Notes: generated by a model not told the origin, from the letters alone. Shown: positions 48,213 to 57,222, counted from the stretch's first letter. The stretch is 64,000 nucleotides of DNA from CAZBBB01 sp964490005 (GCA_964490005.1 CAZBBB010000003.1:1-64000); one strand, 5' to 3'. A program made the numbers and translations.

Positions 48213-49778
48213 GTGCGTCGTCGCGCCCTGATCTCGGTCACCGACAAGGCGGGCGTCGCGGAGTTCGCGCGCGGGCTCGAGCAGCGCGACTTCGAGGTGC
48301 TCTCGACCGGCGGGACGGCCAAGGCGCTGCGCGCCGCGGGCGTCGCGGTGACCGACGTCGCGGAGGTCACCGGCTTCCCCGAGATGCTCGATGGTCGCGT
48401 CAAGACGCTGCACCCGGCCGTGCACGGCGGCCTGCTCGCGCTGCGCGACGATCCCGGCCACCAGGCGGCGCTCGAGCGCCACGGCATCGGCGCCATCGAC
48501 GTCGTCGCCGTGAACCTCTACGCCTTCCGCGAGACCGTCGCGCGTCCCGGGACGAGCGACGAGCAGGCCATCGAGAACATCGACATCGGCGGGCCCAGCA
48601 TGCTGCGCTCGGCCGCGAAGAACCATCGCTTCGTCTGGGTCGTCGTCGATCCGGAGGACTACGCCGGCGTGCTCGCGGGCCTCGATGTCGAGGCGGGCGA
48701 CGCGGGCGCGGGCCTGGCGCTGCGCCGCCGACTGGCGGCCAAGGTCTTCCGCGCGACGGCGGCCTACGACGCCGCCGTGGCCGCTTGGTTCGGCCGGCGG
48801 GACGGCGAACCCTTCGCCGCGACCTTCGTGCTCGAAGGGTCCGCCGGACGGGCGCTGCGCTACGGCGAGAATCCCGGGCAGCGGGCCGCCGTGTACGTGC
48901 GGCCCGGTTCCGTCGAACCCGCGGTCGCGACGGCGCGCATGCTCCACGGCAAGGAGCTCTCCTACAACAACCTGATCGACGCCGACGCCGCCCTCGAACT
49001 GGTGAAGGAGTTCGCCGAGCCCGCCGCCGCGGTGATCAAGCACACCAACCCCTGCGGCTGCGCCGTCGGCGCCGACGCGGGCGCGGCGCTCGCGGCGGCG
49101 CTGGCGGGCGACCCGCAGTCGGCCTTCGGCGGGATCGTCGCGCTCAACCGCGACGTCGATGCGGCCCTCGCCGCGCGCATCGCCGACCCCCAGGGCTTCC
49201 TCGAGGTCATCGTCGCGCCGTCCTTCAGCGACGAGGCGGTCGAGATCCTGGCGACGCGCTGCAAGTGGGGGCGCAACGTGCGCCTGCTCGCCTGCGGCGC
49301 GCTGGGCGGCGCACCCGACCCGGGCGAACTCCTCGTGCGCACGATCACGGCGGGCCTGCTCGTGCAGGAGCGCGACCTCGGCTTTCAGACCGAACGTCGC
49401 GACGTCGTCTCGCGGCGCGCGCCCACGCCGTCCGAGCTCACCGATCTCGAGCTGGCGTGGCGCGTCGCCAAGCACGTCAAGAGCAACGCGATCGTGCTCG
49501 CGCGCGACGGCGCCGTCGTGGGCGTCGGCGCCGGGCAGATGTCGCGCGTCGACTCGGTCTTCATGGCGGGCCGCAAGGCCGGACCGCGCGCCCGCGGGGC
49601 GGTCATGGCCTCCGACGCCTTCTTCCCCTTCCGTGACTCGGTGGACGGCGCCCACGCCCTGGGCGTCACGGCGATCATCCAGCCGGGCGGGTCGATCAAG
49701 GACAAGGACAGCATCGCCGCCGCCGACGAGCACGGCCTGGCGCTGCTCTTCACCGGCGCCCGGCACTTCCGGCACTGA
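48213..49778 (+). CDS. purH: Bifunctional AICAR transformylase/IMP cyclohydrolase
   Basis: 521 residues. PurH performs the last two steps of IMP synthesis. The N-terminal cyclohydrolase domain has 'RRALISVTDKAGVAEFARGL', 'LSTGGTAKALRAAGV', 'TGFPEMLDGRVKTLHPAVHGGLLA' and 'ENIDIGGPSMLRSAAKNH'. The transformylase domain has 'LRYGENPGQRAAVY', 'AAAVIKHTNPCGCAVG', 'PQSAFGGIVALNRDVD' and the C-terminal 'ASDAFFPFRDSVDGAHALGVTAIIQPGGSIKD...GLALLFTGARHFRH'. GTG 48213 is chosen because AGGAG (48203-48207) lies five bases before it and homologues begin near there; an earlier GTG at 48186 overlaps the prfB stop and would add nine residues. Confidence 0.95.
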   Translation: MRRRALISVTDKAGVAEFARGLEQRDFEVLSTGGTAKALRAAGVAVTDVAEVTGFPEMLDGRVKTLHPAVHGGLLALRDDPGHQAALERHGIGAIDVVAVNLYAFRETVARPGTSDEQAIENIDIGGPSMLRSAAKNHRFVWVVVDPEDYAGVLAGLDVEAGDAGAGLALRRRLAAKVFRATAAYDAAVAAWFGRRDGEPFAATFVLEGSAGRALRYGENPGQRAAVYVRPGSVEPAVATARMLHGKELSYNNLIDADAALELVKEFAEPAAAVIKHTNPCGCAVGADAGAALAAALAGDPQSAFGGIVALNRDVDAALAARIADPQGFLEVIVAPSFSDEAVEILATRCKWGRNVRLLACGALGGAPDPGELLVRTITAGLLVQERDLGFQTERRDVVSRRAPTPSELTDLELAWRVAKHVKSNAIVLARDGAVVGVGAGQMSRVDSVFMAGRKAGPRARGAVMASDAFFPFRDSVDGAHALGVTAIIQPGGSIKDKDSIAAADEHGLALLFTGARHFRH

Positions 49779-49903
49779 GGGCGGAGTCGACGCCGGACGG
49801 CCCCTGCCGGCCGGGCCCGCCGTCGCGGCCCCACGTCCGCCCGGCGGGTGCCGTAGGCGTGCACCTTGACGGATCGGGCGGGCCGGCGCATCCCTGAGGG
49901 CTC

Positions 49904-50467
49904 ATGGGCGGCAACGCAGAGCAGCGACCGCAGACCGGGCGAGCCGAGCTCGAGGCCCTCTGGCACGAGCACCGCCGCTGGTTGGCCGCCGTGCTGCTGA
50001 CCCACATGCCGCGTGAAGCCGAACTCGAGGACCTGCTGCAGGAGGTGGCCGTGACCGTCGTGAGCCGCATCCACGAACTGCGCGACGAGGCCGCGCTGCG
50101 CGGCTGGTTGCGGACCGTGGCCGTCAACACGGCGCGCATGGCGGCCCGCTCGACCAACGTGCGGCGCGCCGTGATGCGTCCGCTCGACGCCGAACACGTG
50201 CAGGGCGTGGCCGCGCCCGACGCGGGGCCCGCGCGCGAGGCGCGCGCCGCCGCGGAGGCGGCGCTGGAGGCCGCGCAGCGCCTGCCCGAGGCCTACCGCG
50301 AACCGCTGCTGCTGCGCACCGTGCGCGGCTTGAGCCAGCGGCAGATCGCGCAGACGCTCGGCGTGCCCGAGACGACCATCGAGACGCGCCTGGCCCGCGC
50401 GCGGCGCATGTTGCGCGAACAACTGGGCGCCGCCGAACGTCCTCGCACGCGCGCCGCCAGCGCCTGA
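49904..50467 (+). CDS. ECF (sigma-70 family) RNA polymerase sigma factor
   Basis: 187 residues. Region 2: 'LWHEHRRWLAAVLLTHMPREAELEDLLQEVAVTVVSRIHELRDEAALRGWLRTVAVNTARMAARS', with the usual core-binding 'LEDLLQEV' and the -10 recognition 'GWLRTVAVN'. Region 4 (~125-172): 'LPEAYREPLLLRTVRGLSQRQIAQTLGVPETTIETRLARARRMLREQL', a helix-turn-helix for the -35. Region 3 is absent, as in ECF factors. It is followed 15 bases later by a gene for a single-TM protein, the probable anti-sigma factor, and then a PDZ lipoprotein. The C-terminus has a short basic tail. Target promoters unknown. Confidence 0.92.
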   Translation: MGGNAEQRPQTGRAELEALWHEHRRWLAAVLLTHMPREAELEDLLQEVAVTVVSRIHELRDEAALRGWLRTVAVNTARMAARSTNVRRAVMRPLDAEHVQGVAAPDAGPAREARAAAEAALEAAQRLPEAYREPLLLRTVRGLSQRQIAQTLGVPETTIETRLARARRMLREQLGAAERPRTRAASA

Positions 50468-50482
50468 ACCGGAGACGCCCGC

Positions 50483-51157
50483 ATGACGACCCACGATGAG
50501 GACTGGAACGGCCGACACGACGACCGCGTCGTCGGCCGCATCATCGACCGCGTGGCGAGGCCCGAGGACTTCGCCGGCTTCCGCGAGGCGGCCCGCGCGC
50601 GGCCTGAGGCCTGGCACGAGCTGCTCGACGGTCTGGCCGACGATGCCGCGCTCGGCGCGGCGCTCGAGGCCCGTCTCGAAACGGCCGACGCGGTGCGGCT
50701 GCCCCCGTCCCGGCGCGCCGTCCGGCCGTGGGCCTTGCTGTCGGGCTGGGCCGCGGCGCTGCTCGTGTCGGCGCTGTGGTGGACGACGGCCGCCGTCGGT
50801 GGCTCGCAGCCTCCGCGCGGCGCCGACGATCTGGTCGCGCGGCAGGACGAGGGCGGCCTGCTGCCCGAGTCCGGCGGGGCCTCGGCGCCGCGCCTGCGCG
50901 CGGACGGCGATGTCGCGCAAGCGCTGCCACCCGGTGCGCAGATCGCCCGACCCGCCGGCACCGTCGTGGGGGAGCTGCCGCTCGAGATCCTCCAGACCCG
51001 CCGCCCCGAGAGCGGCGAGGGCCTCGAGGTCCTCTACCTGCGGCGCGTCGTCGAACGCACGCGCGTCGACAGCGTCCTCACGGTCGGCTCGGACGAGTTC
51101 GGCCGCGCCGTGCCCGTGTCGATCGACCCGACCTCGTTGCTCGCCGACCTGCACTGA
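50483..51157 (+). CDS. Single-TM putative anti-sigma factor
   Basis: 224 residues. Residues 1-80 are cytoplasmic and acidic with helices ('VVGRIIDRVARPEDFAGFREAARARPEAWHELLDGLADDAAL'). One TM helix at about 86-104 ('WALLSGWAAALLVSALWWTTA') is followed by an extracytoplasmic part with Pro/Gly/Ala linker and a beta-rich end ('LPLEILQTRRPESGEGLEVLYLRRVVERTRVDSVL'). Position directly after an ECF sigma gene and topology fit an anti-sigma factor, though the N-terminus lacks the ZAS zinc motif (HxxxCxxC). A FecR-type relation is possible. Confidence 0.72.
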   Translation: MTTHDEDWNGRHDDRVVGRIIDRVARPEDFAGFREAARARPEAWHELLDGLADDAALGAALEARLETADAVRLPPSRRAVRPWALLSGWAAALLVSALWWTTAAVGGSQPPRGADDLVARQDEGGLLPESGGASAPRLRADGDVAQALPPGAQIARPAGTVVGELPLEILQTRRPESGEGLEVLYLRRVVERTRVDSVLTVGSDEFGRAVPVSIDPTSLLADLH

Positions 51158-51189
51158 ACCACGCACGCCCTCCTTCCGGAGTCCCCGCC

Positions 51190-52404
51190 ATGACGACCCT
51201 GCCCTCCCTGCTCGCCGCGCTGTCCCTGCTCTCGTGCCAGTCGGCACCCGAGGCGCCGATGGTCTGGAGCGCGGCGGAGCGGCCGGCGATCCATGCGCCC
51301 GACCGGCGCGGCGTCGCCTCGCTCAACGTGCATGACGACGACGGTTCGCTGGTGGTCGTCGTGCGCAACGGCAGCGAGATCACGGCCGTCCTCGACGGCG
51401 AAGTCGTCCCCGAGGAGCGCATCGTGCGCGACGGCGACCGCGTGAGCATCCGCTCAGCCGACGGGACGGTGACGCGCGTGCTGCGCCTGCTCGACGGAGG
51501 CGGCCTGGCCTACCCCTACGACGCCGAGATCGCGATCGCGCGACAGGCGCCGATGCCCGCCGGACCGCCGCGCAAGATCATCGGCGTCACGTCGAGCCCC
51601 GTCGAGCCGCAGCTCGCCGCGCAGCTCGGCCTCGAACCGGGCCAGGCCATCGTGATCAACTCGGTGACGCCGGGGCTCCCGGCCGACAAGGCCGGACTCA
51701 AGCAGCATGACGTCGTGCTGCGCCTCGACGGCCTCGGTCCGGTGACGAGCGGCCAGCTCGGCGAGACGATTCAGGCCCGCGAGCCCGGAGACGTCCTGAC
51801 CCTGTCCGTGCTGCGTGCCGGCAGTCCGATGGAGATCCCCGTCACGATCGAGAAGCCGCGCGAGGGCGGCGCCGCGTGGGTCTACACCGTGGGCCAGACG
51901 GCCCCGAGCGCCGAGTGGTCGGGCCTGGACGCCGAGTTCATGCAGGCCTGGCGCATGGGCCAGGAGGCGCGCGTGCAGACGGACCTGGCGCGCGCCGAGT
52001 TCGATCGCGCGCGGGTCGAACTCGAGCGCGCCCACGAGCTGCTCGCCCGGCAGGCCGAGGAGCTCGCCGCCTCGACGGACGCCCTCGATCCCGCGGCCGC
52101 CTCGCTCCACGCCGATCGGCTGCGCGCGACCGTCGAGCGGCTCGCGGCGATCGAGCGGGAGCTGCCGCAGGCGCATGACGACGTCGGGCTGTTCAGGTTC
52201 GGCGACGGCAAGAATGCGCTCGTGGTCCCGCGCGGCTATTCGGTCGCCGCCCCGGCGCCGCCCGCGCCCCCGACGCCGCCGGCCGCGCCCGCGGCCCTGT
52301 CGGATGCACGCCTCACGCGACTCGAGGAGCGCCTCGCGCGCCTCGAGGAACTGCTCACGAAGCTCGTGGGGGCACCCTCGGACGACGAGGCCGACTCCCC
52401 CTGA
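51190..52404 (+). CDS. PDZ-domain lipoprotein
   Basis: 404 residues. 'MTTLPSLLAALSLLSCQSAP' gives lipobox LLSC with Cys at residue 16. A beta-rich part (~40-105) is followed by a PDZ domain (~125-225): 'KIIGVTSSPVEPQLAAQLGLEPGQAIVINSVTPGLPADKAGLKQHDVVLRLDG', 'SGQLGETIQAREPGDVLTLSVLRAGSPMEIPVTI'. A long helical, coiled-coil-like region ('RAEFDRARVELERAHELLARQAEELAAS') and a Pro/Ala linker follow, and the protein ends in a second coiled coil ('LTRLEERLARLEELLTKLVG'). No serine-protease domain is present, so it is a binding or scaffold protein. Third gene of the ECF module at 49904-52404. Confidence 0.85.
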   Translation: MTTLPSLLAALSLLSCQSAPEAPMVWSAAERPAIHAPDRRGVASLNVHDDDGSLVVVVRNGSEITAVLDGEVVPEERIVRDGDRVSIRSADGTVTRVLRLLDGGGLAYPYDAEIAIARQAPMPAGPPRKIIGVTSSPVEPQLAAQLGLEPGQAIVINSVTPGLPADKAGLKQHDVVLRLDGLGPVTSGQLGETIQAREPGDVLTLSVLRAGSPMEIPVTIEKPREGGAAWVYTVGQTAPSAEWSGLDAEFMQAWRMGQEARVQTDLARAEFDRARVELERAHELLARQAEELAASTDALDPAAASLHADRLRATVERLAAIERELPQAHDDVGLFRFGDGKNALVVPRGYSVAAPAPPAPPTPPAAPAALSDARLTRLEERLARLEELLTKLVGAPSDDEADSP

Positions 52405-52420
52405 GTCGGCTTCCGGGCGG

Positions 52421-52495
52421 CGGCGCCCTGGGGGGGCGCCGGGTGCCCGTGCGGTCGGAGAGTCCGGGGCATGGGAGAGATGCCCCGGGCTCTCC
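52421..52495. terminator. Tandem hairpins between convergent operons
   Basis: First stem: CGGCGCCC (52421-52428) with GGGCGCCG (52434-52441), 5-base loop. Second stem: 52457-52472 with 52480-52495, 16 bp containing one G-T pair, 7-base loop; it extends by further pairs at the base. No T-tract. It lies between the PDZ gene (ends 52404) and the convergent redoxin gene (ends 52523), so it can serve both. Confidence 0.65.
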
Positions 52496-52522
52496 GGCAG
52501 CTTTCGCGCGCGGGGACGCCGC

Positions 52523-53221
52523 TCAGTCGGCGTACTTGACGCTGCAGCCGAAGGCGCGCGTGGATGTCGTCGTCACCGGCTTGCCGGCGGCGATCGCCGT
52601 GAGCGCTTCGCTCACCAGGTTCACGGCGCCCTTGGCGCCGGGCCGGCCGTCGTCGATCGCGCCGGCATAGCGCAGCACGCCCTGCGCGTCGATGACGAAC
52701 ATGTGCGGCGTCGTGCTCGCCTCGTAGGCGCGTCCCACCGAGCCGTCCTCGTCGAGCAGCACGGGGAAGGACACGCCGAACTCCTCGACGGCCCGGCGGT
52801 TGCGATCGAGGCCGGCGCCCTGCTTGCCCGGCGCCCCCGAGTTGATCGCCAGCCACGTGACGCCCTTGTCGGCCCACGCGCGGGCGAGCGCATCCATGTC
52901 GTTCTTCGGCTCGTGGTACGAACGCGTCACGGGGCAGTCGGGGTTGAACCACTCGAGCACCACGGTGCGGCCCTTGCCGGTGTAGTCCGAGAGGCGGTGT
53001 GACACGCCGTTCACGTCGCTCAGCGTGAAGTCCGGAGCCGCGGCCCCGACCTGCGCCACGAGCACGGCGAGGGGCGCCGGCTCGACGGGAGCGTTTGCCG
53101 GGGCGGCGGGCTCGTTCGCGGCGGCCTTGGCGCCGGGCGAGGCGCCCGTCTCCGATCCCGCGCAGCCGAGGCCGGCGAGCAGGATCGACGCGGTGACGAG
53201 GGACATGAGGCGGGCGGGCAT
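52523..53221 (-). CDS. Redoxin/thioredoxin-like lipoprotein with single active-site Cys
   Basis: 232 residues. Lipobox around 'LLAGLGC' (Cys20). The redoxin domain (~58-215) starts 'GAAAPDFTLSDVNGVSHRLSDYTGKGRTVVLEWFNPDCPVTRSYHEP' in outline: the active site reads CPVT, with one Cys (C96) instead of CxxC. 'STTPHMFVIDAQGVLRYAGAIDD' is the cis-Pro loop (T-P). The C-terminus 'GCSVKYAD' carries a second Cys (C226) that is typical of this planctomycete/bacteroidete group, and could be the resolving cysteine of a peroxiredoxin-like cycle. Downstream of, and probably cotranscribed with, the DsbD-N-like gene (32 bases between them). Confidence 0.87.
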   Translation of the reverse strand: MPARLMSLVTASILLAGLGCAGSETGASPGAKAAANEPAAPANAPVEPAPLAVLVAQVGAAAPDFTLSDVNGVSHRLSDYTGKGRTVVLEWFNPDCPVTRSYHEPKNDMDALARAWADKGVTWLAINSGAPGKQGAGLDRNRRAVEEFGVSFPVLLDEDGSVGRAYEASTTPHMFVIDAQGVLRYAGAIDDGRPGAKGAVNLVSEALTAIAAGKPVTTTSTRAFGCSVKYAD

Positions 53222-53253
53222 GGGCGAGTCTCCCGAAGGGCGCAGGGGCGCGG

Positions 53254-54135
53254 TCAGAGCGGCCGGTCGAGCCAGAGGAACTCGGGCTGCGCGACGCGGC
53301 CGCGGATCTCCAAGGTACCAATCAGGCGAGCGTCGGTGGCGGCGGACGGGTGCAGGCGCAGCAAGAGCCTGTCGCCCTGCGCTTCGCCCTCGTGCGCCAG
53401 GTCGGCGAAACGCACGCACTCCGCCTCGGGATAGAAGGCCATCCACCGGGCGCCGGGAGCGCCGATCGAGACCGTCGCTGAGTCGTCGACCACCTCGAGG
53501 CCCGCGGCATCGAGGTCGACGTCGCGCGCCCAGCGCCTCGTGACGGCCTCGAAGCGCGGCCGGTGATCGGAAGGCCGGGCCTCGGCATCGGTCGCGACGA
53601 GCGGCAGCGTGAGTTCGGCGTTCGCCCGGCCGAGGACGCAGGTCTCGGCGCAGACCATCCAGTCGGTCTCGACCGCCAGGCGCGCCTCGCGACCCGGCAC
53701 GGCGTCGCTCGGCACACGGACCGGGATCACGACCAGCAATTCGCTTTCGTGGACATGGTCGAGCAGGCCGCCGGCGCCGAGATGACGCTTCGGCGCCGGC
53801 CAGCGGGCCGGGAGCGCCTCGTAACCCGCGGGGAGCCTGAGTGCGATGTGGAGCGGAGCGCCGCTGTCGCTCGGCTGGTGGCCGTAGACATGCCAGCCCG
53901 GTTCGATCCGGAACGACGCGCCGATCAGCGCCGTGCGGCCCGGCACGAGCGCCGTGTGGCCCGACAGCAACTCGAGCGTGACCAGCGGCGCCTCGACGGG
54001 CGACGGCGCCTCGGCGCCTCCCGCGTCGGGCGGCGTCGACGGGGCGTCCCGGCCGCGCTCGGGCGCGCAAGTGGCGAGCGCGCCGCAGACGGCCAACAGC
54101 GCCGGGAGGGTGGCTCGGAGGGCGGATCGGCGCAT
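53254..54135 (-). CDS. DsbD N-terminal-domain-like lipoprotein
   Basis: 293 residues. 'LLAVCGALATCAP' gives a lipobox ALATC (Cys23); a Pro/Ala linker follows. From about 55 to 175 the sequence follows the DsbD alpha (DsbC_N) immunoglobulin-like domain: 'GRTALIGASFRIEPGWHVYGHQPSDSGAPLHIALRLPAGY' and 'DWMVCAETCVLGRANAELTLPL' (C162, C166), where DsbD uses a redox Cys pair to pass electrons in the periplasm. No membrane beta domain or thioredoxin gamma domain follows; the C-terminal part is beta-rich. It pairs with the redoxin lipoprotein encoded next. Confidence 0.82.
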   Translation of the reverse strand: MRRSALRATLPALLAVCGALATCAPERGRDAPSTPPDAGGAEAPSPVEAPLVTLELLSGHTALVPGRTALIGASFRIEPGWHVYGHQPSDSGAPLHIALRLPAGYEALPARWPAPKRHLGAGGLLDHVHESELLVVIPVRVPSDAVPGREARLAVETDWMVCAETCVLGRANAELTLPLVATDAEARPSDHRPRFEAVTRRWARDVDLDAAGLEVVDDSATVSIGAPGARWMAFYPEAECVRFADLAHEGEAQGDRLLLRLHPSAATDARLIGTLEIRGRVAQPEFLWLDRPL

Positions 54136-54283
54136 CGGGGGCGCATGATAGCCTCGCTTCGCGCCCCGCGGTCCCGCGGCGGGCGGAGCGCCGACGGTGC
54201 GGGAAGGATCTGCGGGCGAAGCGGCACCAAGCGCGGCGGGCCGTGCCGCGGAGGCCGTCCCTCCGATCCGAGCGGGAATCGAG

Positions 54284-54886
54284 ATGAGCGAACCCGACCG
54301 CAGCGAGGATCTGGCCCTCCGCGATCGCGTGCTGGCGGGCGATGCCGACGCGGCGCGCGCGTTGTTCCGCGACCATGTCGATGCGCTCTACGAGTTCATC
54401 CACTACCGCGCCGGACGCGAGCGGGCCGCGACGGAGGACCTCGTCCAGGAGACCTTTCTGGTCGTGCTGCGCCGCTTGTCGAGCTTCGACGGCCGCTCGT
54501 CGCTGCACACCTGGATGTGCGGCATCGCCCGCAACCTGCTCGCCGGGTGGCGGCGCAAGCGGCGACCGCAGCGCCTGTCGGACCTGCTCGAAGGCGCCGA
54601 CTCCGAGATCTTCGACGCGCTCGCCGAGATCGAGACGCGGGACCTGCCCGAGGAGCTGCTCCAGCGGCGCGAGACGGCCGCGCTCGTGGGGGCGACGCTC
54701 TCCTCGCTGCCGCCCGGCTACCGCAGCGCTCTGCTGGAGAAGTACGTCGAGGGCCTGTCGGTCGTGCAGATGGCCGAGCGCCGCGGCAAGAGTCCCAAGG
54801 CCACCGAGTCGACGCTGCAGCGGGCGCGCGTGGCCTTCGCGCGCGTCTTCACGCTGATCAACGGCCGGGCCGGAGGCGAGCCGTGA
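54284..54886 (+). CDS. ECF (sigma-70 family) RNA polymerase sigma factor
   Basis: 200 residues from ATG 54284. Region 2: 'LFRDHVDALYEFIHYRAGRERAATEDLVQETFLVVLRRLSSFDGRSSLHTWMCGIARNLLAGWRRKRR', with 'DLVQETFL' and 'HTWMCGIARN'. A longer than usual linker ('LSDLLEGADSEIFDALAEIETRDLPEELLQRRE') precedes region 4: 'LPPGYRSALLEKYVEGLSVVQMAERRGKSPKATESTLQRARVAFARVF'. The stop overlaps the next start as GTGA (54883-54886), so the factor and its membrane partner are made together. Divergent from the DsbD-N-like gene. Confidence 0.92.
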   Translation: MSEPDRSEDLALRDRVLAGDADAARALFRDHVDALYEFIHYRAGRERAATEDLVQETFLVVLRRLSSFDGRSSLHTWMCGIARNLLAGWRRKRRPQRLSDLLEGADSEIFDALAEIETRDLPEELLQRRETAALVGATLSSLPPGYRSALLEKYVEGLSVVQMAERRGKSPKATESTLQRARVAFARVFTLINGRAGGEP

Positions 54887-57222
54887 GCGACGCCTCGCCC
54901 TTCGAGCGCAATCTGCGGGCGCTGCTGGCCCGCGCCTACGTGGCCGAGCGGGCCGACCCGGACTGGCGCGCGCGCGCCGAACTCAGCTTCCTCGCGCGAC
55001 ACGCCGAACTGTGCCGGCCGCCGCGTCCCGCGCCCGCAGGCGAGGCGGCGCGTCCGGCGCGCCTGGCGCCGTACGCCGCGGCGGCCGCGCTGCTCATCCT
55101 CGTCGGCGCGGCCCTGTGGCTGCGGAGCATGACGCCTGCGCCGTCGCCGCTCGAGCGCATCCTGGCCGGCGGCGACGCGGCCGTGCGCGAGGCTCCCGAG
55201 GCGCCGTGGCGCGCCCATTCGACCTCCGTCGGGTACGGCTGGACGAGCGACACGTCGTTCGAGGCCTGCACGCCGGCCACCGCGGCGCTGCGCGTCGAAG
55301 GGCTGCCCGTCGGCACGCTGCGCATCGAGGCCGGCGGCCGCGCTCGTCTGCAGCGCGACGGCGACGGGCGGCTCACGCTCGCCGTGCTGCTGGGCGGCGT
55401 CGTGCTCGCCGACGGTCGATGGGTGCGCGCTCCCGCCCAACTGCGGCTCGATGAACCGCAGGCGGAAGGCGCCTTGCCGGACCCCGCCGAGCGGACGGGG
55501 CTCGGCGATCCGACCCGGATGCTCGACGCGCCGACCGCGTCGCGGATGCGCGACGCGCCGCCGTGGGGTGGCCGGGTCGTCGACGCCGAGACGCGCACCG
55601 CACTCGAGGACTTCCGCGTCGTGCTGGTGCCCGACGACTTCATGTCGGGCGCGGGGCCCGTGGTGCGAGCCTTCCGACAGGCCGGCGGCGCGTGGAGCTG
55701 GGACGCGCCGACGCCGGCGGCCTTTGCGCTGTGGATCGTCGCCGAGGGTTACGCGCCGCACGTGTTCGGCGCGCTCGGCCAACCGCCCGGAGCGCCGCTC
55801 GACGCGGCGCTCGCGCGCGGCTCGGGTCCGGTGCGCGGGCGCGTGCTGGGCGCCGAGGACGGCCGGCCCGTCGCCGGTGCGCTCGTCGTCTCCGAGACGG
55901 ATGCCTGGTCGCACGTCCTGGGGCTCGATCCCGACGAAGCGGCCGGCGAGGCGGCCGCGGCCGTGCTCACCGACGCCGAGGGACGCTTCGAGCTGCGGGA
56001 CCTGCGCCCCGGGCCGCAGGTGCTGCGCGCCTCGGCTCCCGGCTTCGCGCCGGCGTGGATCGCCGACCTCACGCTGGACGCCGGCGAGACGCGCGAGGAC
56101 CTCGAACTGCGGCTCGGCGCCGAGGCGCGCGTGAGCGGGACGGTCTACTCCGCCAACGGAGCCCCGTTCGCGCGCGCGATGGTCCTGGCTTCGTTTCCCG
56201 GCGCCGCGGCGCGCCGGCCGCGCCAGACCTACCAATACGCCTTCACCGATCACGACGGCCGCTACGAACTGCGCGGGCTGCCCTCCGAACCCGGCGTCGT
56301 GCTCCTGCTCGGGCGTCCCGAGGAAGGTGCAGGCGGACCTCCGGAGATCCGCGCCCTCACGCCCGTCGCGGGGCGCGAGACGGTCGTCGACTTCGGCGAG
56401 CCCGTTGCGCGTCCACGGCTGCACGGCACGATCGTCGACCACGCCGGGGCGCCGCTGGCCGGGCTCACGCTGTCGCTCACTCCCGAAGATACGGCCGGCG
56501 TCGCACCGGCCTCCGCGTGGCGCGGTCTCGTCACGGACGCGTCGGGGCGCTTCGAGTTCCCGCGGCTCGCGCCCGGACGCTGGCAGCTGTTCGCGGGGCG
56601 CGGCGCCGGGACGCAGCTCGTCCTCGTGCGGCGGCTCGAGATGCTGCCCGGCGGGGATCACCGCCTCGATCTCGCGCTCGCGGGCGGCCGGATCTCGGGG
56701 CGCGTCGTCGACGCGGGCGACGGCGCGCCGATCTCCGCGGCGCTCGTGATCCTGCTCGCCGAGGAGGGCGGCGGGCGACGCTTCGCCGGTCGCGTGATCC
56801 CCGCGGCCGACGGGACCTGGGAGCTGCCCTTCATGGGCGCGGGCGAGTACCACGTGGTCGCGCTTTCGACCGGTTCCTGGCACGCGCCCGCACGCTCGCC
56901 GACGTTCATGCTCGCGAGCGACCTCGACGAACGCGTGGTCGACGTCGCGCTGCCTCCCGGCGGGGCGGTGGAGGTCTTCGTGCGCGACGAGCAGGGGCGG
57001 CCCGTCGCGGCGGCGCACGTGAGCTTCGTCTCGTCCGCCGGCGAATCGCTGGCCTTCTCCGACCTGCCCGTCACGGATGCCGAGGGTCGCTACGCTTCGC
57101 CCGGGTTGCCGACCGGCGCCTGGCAGGTGCGCGTCGACGCCGAGGGCTTCGCGACGGCCACCGTTTCGGTGGCGATCGAGCTGGGCGTGTCGGCGCGACT
57201 CGACGTCGCGTTGACGCGCTGA
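54883..57222 (+). CDS. Single-TM putative anti-sigma protein with carboxypeptidase-regulatory-like repeats
   Basis: 779 residues from GTG 54883. A ~60-residue cytoplasmic part ('ERNLRALLARAYVAERADPDWRARAELSFLARHAELCRPP') is followed by one TM helix ('LAPYAAAAALLILVGAALWLRS', about 62-83). A FecR-like beta domain follows ('LPVGTLRIEAGGRARLQRDGDGRLTLAVLLGGVVLADGRWVRAPAQLRLD'). From ~225 on, there are five or six carboxypeptidase D regulatory-like units, each with 'G.V.....G.P...A.V' and '.D..G.F.L..L.PG...L.A.A.G', e.g. 'GEAAAAVLTDAEGRFELRDLRPGPQ', 'DHDGRYELRGLPSEP', 'DASGRFEFPRLAPGRWQL', 'DAEGRYASPGLPTGAW'. It is probably the anti-sigma or sensor partner of the overlapping ECF gene, with the repeats in the periplasm. 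Confidence 0.8.
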   Translation: MSDASPFERNLRALLARAYVAERADPDWRARAELSFLARHAELCRPPRPAPAGEAARPARLAPYAAAAALLILVGAALWLRSMTPAPSPLERILAGGDAAVREAPEAPWRAHSTSVGYGWTSDTSFEACTPATAALRVEGLPVGTLRIEAGGRARLQRDGDGRLTLAVLLGGVVLADGRWVRAPAQLRLDEPQAEGALPDPAERTGLGDPTRMLDAPTASRMRDAPPWGGRVVDAETRTALEDFRVVLVPDDFMSGAGPVVRAFRQAGGAWSWDAPTPAAFALWIVAEGYAPHVFGALGQPPGAPLDAALARGSGPVRGRVLGAEDGRPVAGALVVSETDAWSHVLGLDPDEAAGEAAAAVLTDAEGRFELRDLRPGPQVLRASAPGFAPAWIADLTLDAGETREDLELRLGAEARVSGTVYSANGAPFARAMVLASFPGAAARRPRQTYQYAFTDHDGRYELRGLPSEPGVVLLLGRPEEGAGGPPEIRALTPVAGRETVVDFGEPVARPRLHGTIVDHAGAPLAGLTLSLTPEDTAGVAPASAWRGLVTDASGRFEFPRLAPGRWQLFAGRGAGTQLVLVRRLEMLPGGDHRLDLALAGGRISGRVVDAGDGAPISAALVILLAEEGGGRRFAGRVIPAADGTWELPFMGAGEYHVVALSTGSWHAPARSPTFMLASDLDERVVDVALPPGGAVEVFVRDEQGRPVAAAHVSFVSSAGESLAFSDLPVTDAEGRYASPGLPTGAWQVRVDAEGFATATVSVAIELGVSARLDVALTR

